Positions 29,348-37,493 of a stretch of 64,000 nt of DNA are shown in pieces. The notes beneath the pieces are model-generated. The model did not search any database. It worked only from the letters and a program-made list of their open reading frames with translations, and had not been told where the DNA came from. The position numbers and the translations under genes were made by a program. Position 1 is the stretch's first letter; every line of letters starts with the position of its first letter. Source of the stretch: Pseudomonas putida (GTDB lineage Bacteria; Pseudomonadota; Gammaproteobacteria; Pseudomonadales; Pseudomonadaceae); assembly GCF_030159595.1 (NCBI RefSeq), contig NZ_BSKJ01000003.1, positions 434,001 through 498,000 of the forward strand. The letters are read 5' to 3'.

Positions 29348-30409
29348 TCATCCCAACAGCTTCTGCACGCCGAAGGTAATCGCCAAACCACCCCCGAGCA
29401 GCCACAGGTTGAGAATCGCCCCGGTGGCCAGCGCCCGTGGTCCGGCCTGGCGGATCTGGCTGAGCCGGGTCTCCATGCCCAGCGCAGTCATGGCCATGGT
29501 CAGGGCAAAGGTGTCCAGGCTGTTGACCGCCTGGGTCACGCTACCCGGCAGCACCTGCAGCGAGTTCACCAGCACCAGCGCAAGGAAGCCGAAGGCGAAC
29601 CAAGGCATGGTGATGCGCCCGTTGCCCTGCGCCTGGCCGGTTTTGCGCGAGCGGCTGATCCACAGGCCTACCACCAGCAGCACCGGCACCAGCAGCATCA
29701 CTCGGGTCATCTTGACGATGGTGGCGATATGGGTGGCTTCAGGGCTTACGTTACTGGCTGCGCCAACCACCTGGGCCACCTCGTGGATAGTGCCGCCCAA
29801 GAACAGCCCGGCGCCCAGGGTGTCCAGGTGCAGCCAGCCGGCGTTGATGGCCAGCGGGTAGAGGAACATCGACAAGGTGCCGAACAGCACCACGCTGCCG
29901 ACTGCCATGGCGCTTTTGTGCGGGGCACTGCGCAGGGCCGATTCGAAGGCCAGCACCGCAGCGGCGCCGCAGATGGCGCTACCGGCGGCTGTCAGCAAGG
30001 CGGTATCGCGGTCCAGCTTGAGCAGCTTCATGCCACACCACAGGCCGATCAACAGGGTGCTGGACACCACCAGCAACGACACGATGAGCCCCGACCAGCC
30101 GACTTCGGCGATTTCCTGCAGGCTCACGCGCAGACCAAAGAAGGCCACGGCGATGCGTAAAAGGCCGCGAGCAGAAAAGTTGATGCCTGCCGCCCAGCTA
30201 GCCGGTACGCCGTCACGTAGCGCGTTGCCATACAGGGCACCCGCGACGATACCGACGATCAGCGGGCTGATGCCCAGGTTGGCAATGGCAGGCAAGGCGG
30301 CCAGCTGGGTGACTGCGAGCGCGAACAGCGCGACGAACAGAATGCCATTGAGCCGCCCTCGGGTAGAGAGGGTAGGTGCAAAAGCAGGGTTGGACGGAAC
30401 CGTGGCCAT
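29348..30409 (-). CDS. yeiH: YeiH-family putative membrane exporter (UPF0324)
   Basis: This 353-residue membrane protein has about ten hydrophobic helices. Family marks include NLGISPLIVGIVAGALYGN, ARGLLRIAVAFFGLRVSL and AAGSAICGAAAVLAFESALR. YeiH-family proteins have been annotated as putative sulfate exporters, but the transported solute is not firmly known. GGAGGA is 5 bases before the start. A LysR gene is divergent 111 bases away, the same pairing as yeiH/yeiE in enterobacteria. Confidence 0.83.
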   Translation of the reverse strand: MATVPSNPAFAPTLSTRGRLNGILFVALFALAVTQLAALPAIANLGISPLIVGIVAGALYGNALRDGVPASWAAGINFSARGLLRIAVAFFGLRVSLQEIAEVGWSGLIVSLLVVSSTLLIGLWCGMKLLKLDRDTALLTAAGSAICGAAAVLAFESALRSAPHKSAMAVGSVVLFGTLSMFLYPLAINAGWLHLDTLGAGLFLGGTIHEVAQVVGAASNVSPEATHIATIVKMTRVMLLVPVLLVVGLWISRSRKTGQAQGNGRITMPWFAFGFLALVLVNSLQVLPGSVTQAVNSLDTFALTMAMTALGMETRLSQIRQAGPRALATGAILNLWLLGGGLAITFGVQKLLG

Positions 30410-30455
30410 GTGAGTCCTCCGGAAAGGTGTTTCGACAGGGCCTACGTTAATCTGG

Positions 30456-30513
30456 TTATAAGCTTATAAAAAATCGTAATTTGGGATGGCAAATATCCGA
30501 ATAGCTGATATTT
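30456..30513. promoter_or_regulatory. Palindromes in the yeiH/yeiE-like divergent promoter
   Basis: A perfect 14-base palindrome TTATAAGCTTATAA lies at 30456-30469. A second inverted repeat, AAATATC (30491-30497) with GATATTT (30507-30513), lies just before the LysR start. These are the most likely binding sites of the divergent regulator; the TATAA elements may also be promoter -10 boxes. Confidence 0.5.
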
Positions 30514-30520
30514 TTCATTC

Positions 30521-31408
30521 ATGACCCCAGAACAGCTGATAACGTTCGCCACCGTTGCCGAGCATGGCAACATCAGCCATGCCGCCCAGGCCCTGCACCT
30601 CTCGCAGCCGGCGGTGTCCGGCCAGCTCAAGCTGTTGCAGGAGGCGTTTGGCGAGCCGCTTTATCAACGTGCCGGCCGTGGTGTGCGGTTGACGGCGGCC
30701 GGCGAGCAACTGCTGGCCCATGCCGAGCGTCTGCGCGAAACCTTTCGTCAAGCCCAGGCGCTGCGCGAGGCCATGCGCGGGCTGGAGCGCGGGACCTTGC
30801 GCATCGGTGCCAGCACCACGCCGGCCAGCTATCTGCTGCCTTACTTGATCGCTGACTTTCACGCGCGTTATCCGGACGTGCTGGTCTCCACTTCACATGG
30901 CAACACGGCGGAGATCGTCGCGGCCCTGGACGCGGTCGACATTGCTCTGATCGAAGGCCCTCCCGGGCAGGAACTGCCGTTGGGCACGGAAGTGACGGCG
31001 TGGCGTGAGGACGAAATCGTGGCCATCGTGCCATGTGGCCACCCCTTGGCTGACAGTGACCAGCAGACGCTGGCGTCGCTGGGGGCCTACCCGTTGGTGC
31101 TGCGCGAGAGCGGCTCGGGCGTGCGGCAGATCGTCGAGCGAGCGTTTGCCCGGGATGGTGTGGCGATGCGCGTGGCGCTGGAGATTGCCGGGGTGGAAGG
31201 GGTGAAGGAGGCGGTGCGGGCGGGGATGGGGGTTGGCTTTGTGTCGGCGATGTCCATTCGTCATGAAGATGGGGCGCTGCACCGGCTGCAGGTTGCGCCG
31301 CAGGCGCTGGTGCGGCGGTTTTCCATTCTGGTGCCGCATGCGGCAACGCCGTCTCGGGCGGCCTCGCGGTTTCTTGAGTTGTGTGTTGGTATGCAAGGGG
31401 TTGGTTGA
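30521..31408 (+). CDS. LysR-family regulator, YeiE-like
   Basis: This is a 295-residue LysR-type regulator. The helix-turn-helix (about residues 1-60) is HISHAAQALHLSQPAVSGQL-like, with NISHAAQALHLSQPAVSGQL as the exact stretch, then YQRAGRGVRLTAAGEQ. A CysB-like effector domain begins near residue 90. It is divergent from the yeiH-like gene, and control of it is inferred from this conserved pairing. A REP pair follows downstream. Confidence 0.86.
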   Translation: MTPEQLITFATVAEHGNISHAAQALHLSQPAVSGQLKLLQEAFGEPLYQRAGRGVRLTAAGEQLLAHAERLRETFRQAQALREAMRGLERGTLRIGASTTPASYLLPYLIADFHARYPDVLVSTSHGNTAEIVAALDAVDIALIEGPPGQELPLGTEVTAWREDEIVAIVPCGHPLADSDQQTLASLGAYPLVLRESGSGVRQIVERAFARDGVAMRVALEIAGVEGVKEAVRAGMGVGFVSAMSIRHEDGALHRLQVAPQALVRRFSILVPHAATPSRAASRFLELCVGMQGVG

Positions 31409-31411
31409 CTG

Positions 31412-31518
31412 TGCTGGCCTCTTCGCGGCGCAAGACCGCTCCTACAGGAGTTACGCAGTATTCAATGGTTTTGTTGTACCTGTTGCTAGAGCGGCCTTGT
31501 GCCGCGCAGAGGCCGGTG
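31412..31518. repeat. Diverged REP pair
   Basis: TGGCCTCTTCGCGGCGCAAG at the left is faced by GCGGCCTTGTGCCGCGCAG then AGGCCGG at the right, with GCTCCTACAGG between. It resembles the other REP elements but the arms are less perfect. Confidence 0.65.
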
Positions 31519-31867
31519 CAGGCACTTTCAATTCAACTGAAAGACATGCTTCAGATAGGCAATAAAATTCTCGTCCCGGCACTGCGTCTTGCCCGGGATA
31601 TCGCTCGTCAGCCGGGTACCAATGCCAAAGCTCACATTGAGCTGCCTGCCTGATAGCCGGAGAATATCCGGCTATTTCAGACCATCCTTAGGTTCGCCGC
31701 AGCAGTTGCGTCAATACACGCCACAGGGGGAGCGGCGTTCATGTTTGATCGAAGTCTGCTGCCTGAGGGAGGGTGGAAGGAGGACAAGTCAACTGTTAAA
31801 AATGCTAGTTTTCCAATGCCAAAATTCTGCCTAGTATGATTTTAAAGAATTGCAGGAATGGTACTGT
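31519..31867. other. Non-coding, AT-richer stretch before the orphan Rhs gene
   Basis: No gene is supported here. A perfect hairpin, ATAGCCGGA (31653-31661) with TCCGGCTAT (31667-31675), lies in the middle and may end transcription. The last 80 bases are AT-rich, with TAGTAT and TATGAT boxes that could serve as a promoter for the Rhs gene. Base composition shifts from the GC-rich surroundings at about 31530. Confidence 0.5.
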
Positions 31868-32860
31868 ATGGTCGATAAAATTTCTAGATCCACAAAGTAT
31901 CTGTTCTATTCGAGCAATAAAGCTCTAGTTTCTCAGGTGGGTGGGGGCGACGTTCGACTGTTGTACGGCGGTAATCAGCTTGTAGCCCAGAAACAAGCGT
32001 CAGTGACGTTACTTCAAACGGTAAAACCCAATACGGTGATTGCCACTCGGGGGCGTGAGCACACTGGTGCTCACACTTTTACAGCCTACGGTTTTTCACC
32101 TCTCGACACCCCTCATGCAATTGTTTCGTTCGTTGGCGAGTGGCGCGACCCCGTCTACGGAATTTACTGCTTAGGTCAAGGTTATCGCTGGTACAGTACG
32201 ATTATCCAACGGTTCGTGAGTCCTGATACATTAAGTCCTTTTGGTGCCGGCTCGCTCAATGCCTATGCATACTGTGAGTGTGATCCTGTAAACTTTCACG
32301 ATCCAAGCGGTCGCATGAAAAGGGGGTTTACACCACTTTTCGGTACGCCGCCGAAGCAACGTTCACTGAAGCGTGCTCTTGAATCGGCGGGTCTCCCAAG
32401 TGAAGTAAAGCCGTTAGTCAAGGCGATGCTCACACATGACGCGTGGGGTAAACATTCATTTTGGGCGACTGGTGACGGTAGGCGCAAGAGAAAATACACA
32501 ATTGAACACTACAATTCCCAGGCTTATCAGGAGCTGGGAAACGAAACATATTTTCACCTTGGTCAGAAGGCATACAATATCGAAATTTCCGGGGGTATTA
32601 GCGCAATCCGACCTAAATCTCTTAATTTTGGTAGGCCTGATGGGCTGTCTGTTAGTTGGAATGAGAAGGTGGGTTTAGAACCTTACTACGACGCTGGTTT
32701 TAAATGGATTGGTGATGAAAAGCATAATCCAGCTGGGATACTCATCGGCCCTCAGGGAGCGGTAAGCTCCGGTCTGCGTTCGAGGAAATCACCGGACCAA
32801 CAGCAACCGATGGTTGCTAATATACGAAAGCATGGCCAAAACAAGCGAAAATATGATTGA
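31868..32860 (+). CDS. Orphan Rhs-core protein with unrecognised C-terminal domain (candidate toxin tip)
   Basis: This 330-residue protein has an Rhs-type core end at about residues 70-149: HTFTAYGFSPLDTPH, then GEWRDPVYGIYCLGQGYRWY, RFVSPDTLSPFG, SLNAYAYCECDPVNF and the closing HDPSGR. Residues 150-330 form a separate domain that I do not recognise, with a basic tail (KHGQNKRKYD). In Rhs proteins this position carries a variable, often toxic, tip. Here the long YD-repeat shell is missing, as in the short orphan Rhs genes common in Pseudomonas. The ATG at 31868 was chosen (AGGA about 10 bases upstream); a TTG at 31850 is in frame. The gene is visibly richer in A+T than its neighbours, which suggests recent transfer. 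No immunity gene is evident after it. Confidence 0.75.
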   Translation: MVDKISRSTKYLFYSSNKALVSQVGGGDVRLLYGGNQLVAQKQASVTLLQTVKPNTVIATRGREHTGAHTFTAYGFSPLDTPHAIVSFVGEWRDPVYGIYCLGQGYRWYSTIIQRFVSPDTLSPFGAGSLNAYAYCECDPVNFHDPSGRMKRGFTPLFGTPPKQRSLKRALESAGLPSEVKPLVKAMLTHDAWGKHSFWATGDGRRKRKYTIEHYNSQAYQELGNETYFHLGQKAYNIEISGGISAIRPKSLNFGRPDGLSVSWNEKVGLEPYYDAGFKWIGDEKHNPAGILIGPQGAVSSGLRSRKSPDQQQPMVANIRKHGQNKRKYD

Positions 32861-32917
32861 CGGCGCTGGTTTTTCTCGTGGCTGCGGATATGACCCTCAA
32901 CATTTTGCACTACACAA

Positions 32918-32955
32918 GGCTGCGGCTTCCTCATAACATTGATTAAGCCGCAGCC
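32918..32955. terminator. Hairpin closing the Rhs island
   Basis: GGCTGCGGCTT (32918-32928) and AAGCCGCAGCC (32945-32955) are perfect 11-base arms with a 16-base AT-rich loop. It lies between the convergent Rhs and DMT genes. Confidence 0.6.
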
Positions 32956-32993
32956 GCCCACCCAATAACTTTCTTCGCGAGTAAGACCGCTCT

Positions 32994-33923
32994 TTAATGC
33001 GCGCAGCGGCTGGTATCCCCTTGCTCCGCAGGTGCCCTGCGCGCCGCCGCCAGAATGGTCGCCAGCACAATCAACGCAGCCCCCGCGGCCATGCGCAGGC
33101 TCGGCTGGTCACCAAACAGCCACCACGCGCCGATGATCGCGTACACCGGTTCCAGCGCGATGATCATGCCGGCAGTACGAGCCTCCAGGCCTTCCAGGCT
33201 CTTGACGAACAAGAATTGCGACAGCCCGGTGCAGAACACACCCAGCAATGCCAGGTTGACCCAGTCACTGCCCGCCAGGCTGGTGCTGCCCAGGTGGGTG
33301 AAGGCAAACGGCGCCACCAATGCAGCCACCACCACGTTCTGCCAGAAGGCCACCTGCATGGCGTTCATGCTTGACCCGTTGCGGCGGTTGGCCACTGTCA
33401 GCAGGGCGAACGCGAGGCCCGAACCGAGGCCCCAGAGCAGGCCGATGGTGCCTTTGTCGAGCAGGTCGAAGGTTGGCACTACCAGTACCAGGCCGGCCGT
33501 GACCATCAGCAACAGCAAACCTTGCACAGTACCGATGCGTTGGCCGAACACGCCGCGCTCGATCATGGCGATGAACGCCGGGAAGCTGGCAAAGCCCAAG
33601 GTGGCCACGGCCACGCCACCCACTTTCACAGCAATGAAGAAGGTGACCCAGTGGGTAGCCAGCAGGGCACCGGTCAGGCCCAATACCGGTAGGTTACGCA
33701 GGGTCAGCGCATCAAGCAGGCGGGTGCCTTTGAGCCCGGCGACAAAGCCCAGGGCAATGAAGGCAAACGTGGCGCGGCCGAAGGTGATGATGCTGGCGTC
33801 GGCCTCGATCAAGTGACCAAGGATGCCGGTCAGGCCGAACAGCACAGCGGCGATGTGGGCAACGAGCAGGGCATTACGGTGGCCGGTGGCAGCACCGGCT
33901 ACGCGGATTGAAGTCGCGATCAT
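32994..33923 (-). CDS. EamA/DMT-superfamily transporter
   Basis: This 309-residue membrane protein has ten predicted helices in two EamA repeats. Examples are LLVAHIAAVLFGLTGILGHL at helix 1 and SLEGLEARTAGMIIALEPVY near the end of the second repeat, the latter a usual EamA sequence. The start MIATSIRVAGAATGH was chosen. A longer in-frame version adds 56 residues rich in Cys and Arg that look non-coding. No partner gene is obvious and the substrate is unknown. Confidence 0.82.
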   Translation of the reverse strand: MIATSIRVAGAATGHRNALLVAHIAAVLFGLTGILGHLIEADASIITFGRATFAFIALGFVAGLKGTRLLDALTLRNLPVLGLTGALLATHWVTFFIAVKVGGVAVATLGFASFPAFIAMIERGVFGQRIGTVQGLLLLMVTAGLVLVVPTFDLLDKGTIGLLWGLGSGLAFALLTVANRRNGSSMNAMQVAFWQNVVVAALVAPFAFTHLGSTSLAGSDWVNLALLGVFCTGLSQFLFVKSLEGLEARTAGMIIALEPVYAIIGAWWLFGDQPSLRMAAGAALIVLATILAAARRAPAEQGDTSRCAH

Positions 33924-34217
33924 GGCAGTCAAGTCTTCACAATGTGGCGCGCGCAAACACTCCCGGCTGGCGCGGCACGGGTCTCTAATACTGGGAGTTT
34001 TATCGTTATGAGCCCGGACGAACTGCCCGGTGCAAAAAGGCGCCACAGCGTTGGAATTGTGAAGCGAGGCTGTTTTACTCGCGAATACCACACCGAACAG
34101 CCCACGGCGCGGGGCTGGTCGATGGGTGTATTATCTTTGTATACAGGGTTCTCAGCCGATCGCGGGCGACGTGTGCTTGTCTGATCGCGACATTGGTTAT
34201 TGCCTTCTTGCGCCGCG
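33924..34217. other. Intergenic region between the DMT gene and the XRE-cupin gene
   Basis: This 294-base stretch holds the promoter of the DMT gene. The palindrome TGTATACA lies at 34138-34145, preceded by TGTATTATCTT. A short plus-strand frame across it is not supported by composition or a start site. Confidence 0.4.
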
Positions 34218-34811
34218 TCACTCCTGTGCGTAGTTCATGATCGACAGCAGCCGAATCGGCACCTGCACCAGTTGTTCCGGGCCGTGCGGGGTTTCGCCGT
34301 CGAAGGTGAGGCTGTCGCCGGCGTGCATGTGATAGAGCTGATTGCCGTGGCGGTACACCAGCTCACCCTCCAGCAAATGGAGGAACTCGGTACCCGGGTG
34401 GGCGAAGGTCGGAAACTCTTCGCTGGCGTCGTCCATGCTCACCATGTACGCCTCGAAGTTCTTTTTCGGCCCCCTGGCGTGATTGAGCAAGTGGTAGGTG
34501 TGGCCCTTCTCGGTGCCGCGGCGTACCACCTCCAGCCCTTCGCCAGCCTTCACCAGCAAGGCATTGCCGTCGGGCTGGTCATATTGGCTGAACAGCTTGG
34601 CCATCGGCATGCCCAGCACATCGCACAGGCGGCTGAGGGTGTCGAGGCTGGTGGACACCTGTGCGTTCTCGATCTTGCTCAGCATGCCTTGGCTGATGCC
34701 GGCGATGCGTGCCACATCGGCGAGCTTGAGGGACTGGGCCTGGCGCTGGCGCTTGATCTGCAGGCCTAGATATTGCTCCAGGCGAAGGCGCGGTTCGGTT
34801 TCGGTCGACAT
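34218..34811 (-). CDS. XRE-family regulator with cupin sensor domain
   Basis: This 197-residue regulator has an N-terminal XRE helix-turn-helix (about residues 10-70, KLADVARIAGISQGMLSKIE) and a C-terminal cupin_2 domain (about 110-190, FAHPGTEFLHLLEGELVYR and HAGDSLTFDGETPHGPEQL). This build is that of PuuR and PauR, repressors of polyamine and gamma-glutamyl pathways. It is divergent from the glnT-glx-amt cluster, whose promoter contains paired copies of a candidate operator. Repression of that cluster, relieved by a small amine or gamma-glutamyl compound, is inferred. Confidence 0.87.
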   Translation of the reverse strand: MSTETEPRLRLEQYLGLQIKRQRQAQSLKLADVARIAGISQGMLSKIENAQVSTSLDTLSRLCDVLGMPMAKLFSQYDQPDGNALLVKAGEGLEVVRRGTEKGHTYHLLNHARGPKKNFEAYMVSMDDASEEFPTFAHPGTEFLHLLEGELVYRHGNQLYHMHAGDSLTFDGETPHGPEQLVQVPIRLLSIMNYAQE

Positions 34812-34846
34812 CGAATGTCCTGCACGGTTTCAGTTCAAGAATAAAG

Positions 34847-34871
34847 ATTTCGCACTGGGAAAGTGCGAAAT
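34847..34871. promoter_or_regulatory. Inverted repeat just upstream of the XRE-cupin gene
   Basis: ATTTCGCACT (34847-34856) and AGTGCGAAAT (34862-34871) are perfect 10-base arms with a 5-base spacer, 36 bases before the regulator's start codon. It could be an autoregulatory operator or a leader hairpin. Confidence 0.5.
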
Positions 34872-34902
34872 GCAGCCGCGTTGGCCGCTTCTTTCCTCAG
34901 AT

Positions 34903-34916
34903 GAAAACAAGTTTCC
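34903..34916. promoter_or_regulatory. Candidate operator, copy 1 (GAAANNAAGTTTCC)
   Basis: The sequence GAAAACAAGTTTCC matches the second copy at 35105-35118 in 12 fixed positions. It lies upstream of the XRE-cupin gene, on the other side of the REP pair from copy 2. Confidence 0.5.
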
Positions 34917-34963
34917 CATAAATAGAAGAGAAAAACCTGCCCGGGTTTTGTCTTGGCTGTGCC

Positions 34964-35041
34964 GGCCTCTTCGCGGGCAAGCCCGCTCCTACACGGGCCT
35001 GCGCTGCTCTTTGTAGGCGCGGGCTTGCCCGCGAAGAGGCC
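34964..35041. repeat. Perfect inverted REP pair upstream of glnT
   Basis: Arms at 34964-34986 and 35019-35041 are perfect 23-base reverse complements with the GGCCTCTTCGCGGGCAAGCC core. The spacer holds CTCCTACACGGG and TTTGTAGGCGC, which also pair in part. It separates the regulator's promoter from that of glnT. Confidence 0.85.
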
Positions 35042-35077
35042 AGATCAGGCAGCACAGAAACAGCGTGCTGAACAAAC

Positions 35078-35094
35078 TTGGCAAGCGCATTGCA
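35078..35094 (+). promoter_or_regulatory. Sigma-54-type promoter of the glnT cluster
   Basis: TTGGCAAGCGCATTGCA contains GG at 35080-35081 and GC at 35092-35093 with exactly 10 bases between, matching the -24/-12 consensus (TGGCAC-N5-TTGCA) with one mismatch. The predicted transcript start is near 35105, about 54 bases before the glnT ATG. This fits nitrogen control through RpoN and NtrC. Confidence 0.7.
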
Positions 35095-35102
35095 TTCCTG
35101 AG

Positions 35103-35119
35103 AGGAAAGTAAGTTTCCT
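35103..35119. promoter_or_regulatory. Candidate operator, copy 2 at the predicted glnT transcript start
   Basis: AGGAAA (35103-35108) and TTTCCT (35114-35119) form an inverted repeat with a 5-base spacer. The core 35105-35118 repeats the GAAANNAAGTTTCC motif of 34903-34916. It overlaps the predicted start of transcription, where a repressor would block. Confidence 0.55.
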
Positions 35120-35158
35120 TTGCGGAATCATTACCCCTTGCCCAGGAGTGTTCAACCC

Positions 35159-36493
35159 ATGTTGCCAGCAGAAACCCAGCGCACCCTCGACCAGCACGGC
35201 ATCAAGTATGTGCTGGCGCAGTTCGTCGATATCCACGGCTCGGCGAAGACCAAATCGGTGCCGGTCTCGGGCCTGAAAATGGTGGCCGAGGAGGGCGCCG
35301 GTTTTGCCGGGTTCGCCATCTGTGGTATGGGCATGGAGCCGCACGGCCCGGACTTTATGGCCCGCGGTGACCTTTCCACCCTGATTCCGGTGCCCTGGCA
35401 GCCAGGTTATGGCCGGGTAGTGTGCGTGGGCCATGTCAACGGCCAGCCGTGGCCTTACGACAGCCGCTATGTGCTGCAACAACAGGTGCAGCGCCTGGCC
35501 GACAAGGGCTGGACCTTGAACACCGGCCTGGAGCCGGAATTCAGCCTGTTCCGCCGCGACGAAGGCGGCAAGCTGCAACTGGTGGATGCCTCCGACAACC
35601 TCGACAAGCCGTGCTACGACTACAAGGGCCTGTCGCGCTCGCGGTTGTTTCTTGAGCGCCTGACCGAGGCATTGCAACCGGTAGGCTTCGACATCTACCA
35701 GATCGACCATGAAGACGCCAACGGCCAGTTCGAGATCAACTACACCTACAGCGACGCCATGGAGTCGGCCGACCGCTTCACCTTCTTCCGCATGGCTGCC
35801 GGTGAAATCGCCAACGACTTAGGGATGATCTGTTCGTTCATGCCCAAGCCCGACCCCAAGCGCGCCGGCAATGGCATGCACTTCCACCTGTCGCTGGCCA
35901 GCAGCACCCACAAGAACCTGTTCCACGACGCGTCCGACAGCAGCGGCATGGGCCTGTCGAAGCTGGCCTACCACTTTGCCGCAGGGCTCATGGCCCATGG
36001 CCCGGCGCTGTGTGCCTTTGCTGCGCCGACGGTCAACTCCTACAAACGCCTGGTGGTGGGGCGTTCCTTGTCGGGTTCGACGTGGGCCCCGGCCTTCGTG
36101 GCCTGGGGTGCCAACAACCGCTCGGCGATGGTGCGCATCCCTTATGGCCGCCTGGAGTTCCGCCTGCCGGACGCCGGTTGCAACCCGTACCTGGTTACCG
36201 CCGCGATCATCGCCGCCGGCCTCGATGGCATCGACCGCCAGCTTGAGCCTGGCGAGATGTGCAACGAGAACCTCTACACCCTCAGCCTTGAAGAAATAGC
36301 CGCACGCGGTATCAAGACCTTGCCGCAATCGCTCAAGGAAGCCGCCGACGCGCTTGAAGCCGACCCGCTGTTCCGCGAGGTGCTGGGCGCCGAGATCGTC
36401 GACGAGTTCATCAAGCTCAAGCGCATGGAATGGGTGGAGTATTGCCGCCACGTCTCCGACTGGGAAATCCAGCGCTACACCGAATTCTTCTGA
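35159..36493 (+). CDS. glnT: GlnT-type glutamine synthetase-like ligase (possible gamma-glutamylmethylamide synthetase)
   Basis: This 444-residue ATP-dependent ligase belongs to the glutamine synthetase superfamily, annotated in databases as type III glutamate--ammonia ligase. Visible motifs are [11 protein letters not shown] (metal/glutamate site), GNGMHFHLS (His motif), [19 protein letters not shown] (the KRL.PG motif with Val in place of Pro) and [15 protein letters not shown]. It is clearly not the housekeeping GlnA. Relatives next to glxBCD/mgsABC genes in methylotrophs are gamma-glutamylmethylamide synthetases that join glutamate with methylamine. Here ammonia or methylamine are both possible. 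It is first gene of a five-gene cluster. Confidence 0.85.
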   Translation: MLPAETQRTLDQHGIKYVLAQFVDIHGSAKTKSVPVSGLKMVAEEGAGFAGFAICGMGMEPHGPDFMARGDLSTLIPVPWQPGYGRVVCVGHVNGQPWPYDSRYVLQQQVQRLADKGWTLNTGLEPEFSLFRRDEGGKLQLVDASDNLDKPCYDYKGLSRSRLFLERLTEALQPVGFDIYQIDHEDANGQFEINYTYSDAMESADRFTFFRMAAGEIANDLGMICSFMPKPDPKRAGNGMHFHLSLASSTHKNLFHDASDSSGMGLSKLAYHFAAGLMAHGPALCAFAAPTVNSYKRLVVGRSLSGSTWAPAFVAWGANNRSAMVRIPYGRLEFRLPDAGCNPYLVTAAIIAAGLDGIDRQLEPGEMCNENLYTLSLEEIAARGIKTLPQSLKEAADALEADPLFREVLGAEIVDEFIKLKRMEWVEYCRHVSDWEIQRYTEFF

Positions 36494-36560
36494 CCGCCCC
36501 CCAATCCCCTGGGCGGCCAGCACGAAAACGGCTGCCCACTGCCTAGTAAGGAGCATCACC

Positions 36561-37466
36561 ATGTGTGGAATCGTAGGTCTTTACCTGAAAAAGCCCGAGC
36601 TGGAAGCCCAGCTTGGCAAGCTCTTCGAACCCATGCTCGAAGCCATGACCGACCGTGGCCCGGACAGCGCAGGCTTTGCCATCTATGGCGACGAAGTGGC
36701 CGATGGCTGGGTCAAGCTGACCCTGCAGGCCACGGATATCAACTACCCCTGGGCCACCCTGATGGGCCAGCTGGAAGGGCGCCTGGGGTGCTCGCTGGAC
36801 TGGTTCCAGAACGCCAGCGCCGCAGTGGTCAAAGTACATACCAGCGAGGCGGCTGCCCGCCAGGCGCTGAGCGAACTGGCACCGGACGTGCGCATCATGA
36901 GCGCCGGGCAGAGCATCGAAATCCTCAAGGGTATGGGCCTGCCGGCGGAAATTTCCAGCCGTTTCGGCCTGGCCGGCATGAAGGGCAGCCACATCATTGG
37001 CCATACCCGCATGGCCACCGAAAGTGCCGTGACCATGGAAGGCAGCCACCCGTTTTCCACCGGTGCCGACCTGTGCCTGGTGCACAACGGCTCGCTGTCC
37101 AACCACTTCCGCCTGCGCCAGGAACTGAAACGTGAAGGCATCAGCTTCGAGACCGACAACGACACCGAAGTGGCCGCCGGTTACCTGACCTGGCGTTTGC
37201 AGCAAGGCGACACCCTGGCACAGGCCCTGGATGGCGCGCTGGAAGACCTGGACGGCTTCTTCACTTTCGCCATCGGCACGCGCAACGGTTTTGCCGTGAT
37301 CCGCGACCCGATTGCCTGCAAGCCGGCAGTGCTGGCCGAGACCGAAGACTATGTGGCCATGGCCTCGGAATACCAGGCGCTGGCCAGCCTGCCAGGTATT
37401 GAGCACGCCAAGGTCTGGGAACCGGCACCGGCCACCCTGTACGTCTGGGAACGCGAAAGCGCCTGA
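36561..37466 (+). CDS. glxB: GlxB, class-II glutamine amidotransferase subunit
   Basis: This is a 301-residue N-terminal-nucleophile amidotransferase. The mature enzyme would start at Cys2 (MCGIVGLYLKK), with DRGPDSAGFAIYG and the glutamine-site stretches GHTRMATESAVTMEGSHPF and LVHNGSLSNH. It corresponds to the N-terminal glutaminase domain of glutamate synthase (MgsA in N-methylglutamate synthase). It would release ammonia or an amine from the glutamine-like product of GlnT and pass it to GlxD. AAGGAG precedes the ATG. Confidence 0.88.
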   Translation: MCGIVGLYLKKPELEAQLGKLFEPMLEAMTDRGPDSAGFAIYGDEVADGWVKLTLQATDINYPWATLMGQLEGRLGCSLDWFQNASAAVVKVHTSEAAARQALSELAPDVRIMSAGQSIEILKGMGLPAEISSRFGLAGMKGSHIIGHTRMATESAVTMEGSHPFSTGADLCLVHNGSLSNHFRLRQELKREGISFETDNDTEVAAGYLTWRLQQGDTLAQALDGALEDLDGFFTFAIGTRNGFAVIRDPIACKPAVLAETEDYVAMASEYQALASLPGIEHAKVWEPAPATLYVWERESA

Positions 37467-37493
37467 CCTGTCACCGAACCTCTGGAGAACTTT

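Noticed and set aside
31589..31834. Small frame before the Rhs gene as a possible immunity or antitoxin gene
   Set aside because: It lies upstream, crosses a strong hairpin, has no ribosome-binding site, and immunity genes normally follow the toxin.
33942..34184. Small plus-strand frame between the DMT and XRE-cupin genes
   Set aside because: There is no start-site support, no recognisable similarity, and it overlaps the promoter region.
34218..34811. XRE-cupin protein as an antitoxin
   Set aside because: It has a full C-terminal cupin domain and no adjacent small toxin gene.
35159..36493. Calling the ligase housekeeping GlnA
   Set aside because: The motif spelling (KRLVVG), length and glxBCD neighbours place it in the GlnT/GmaS branch.
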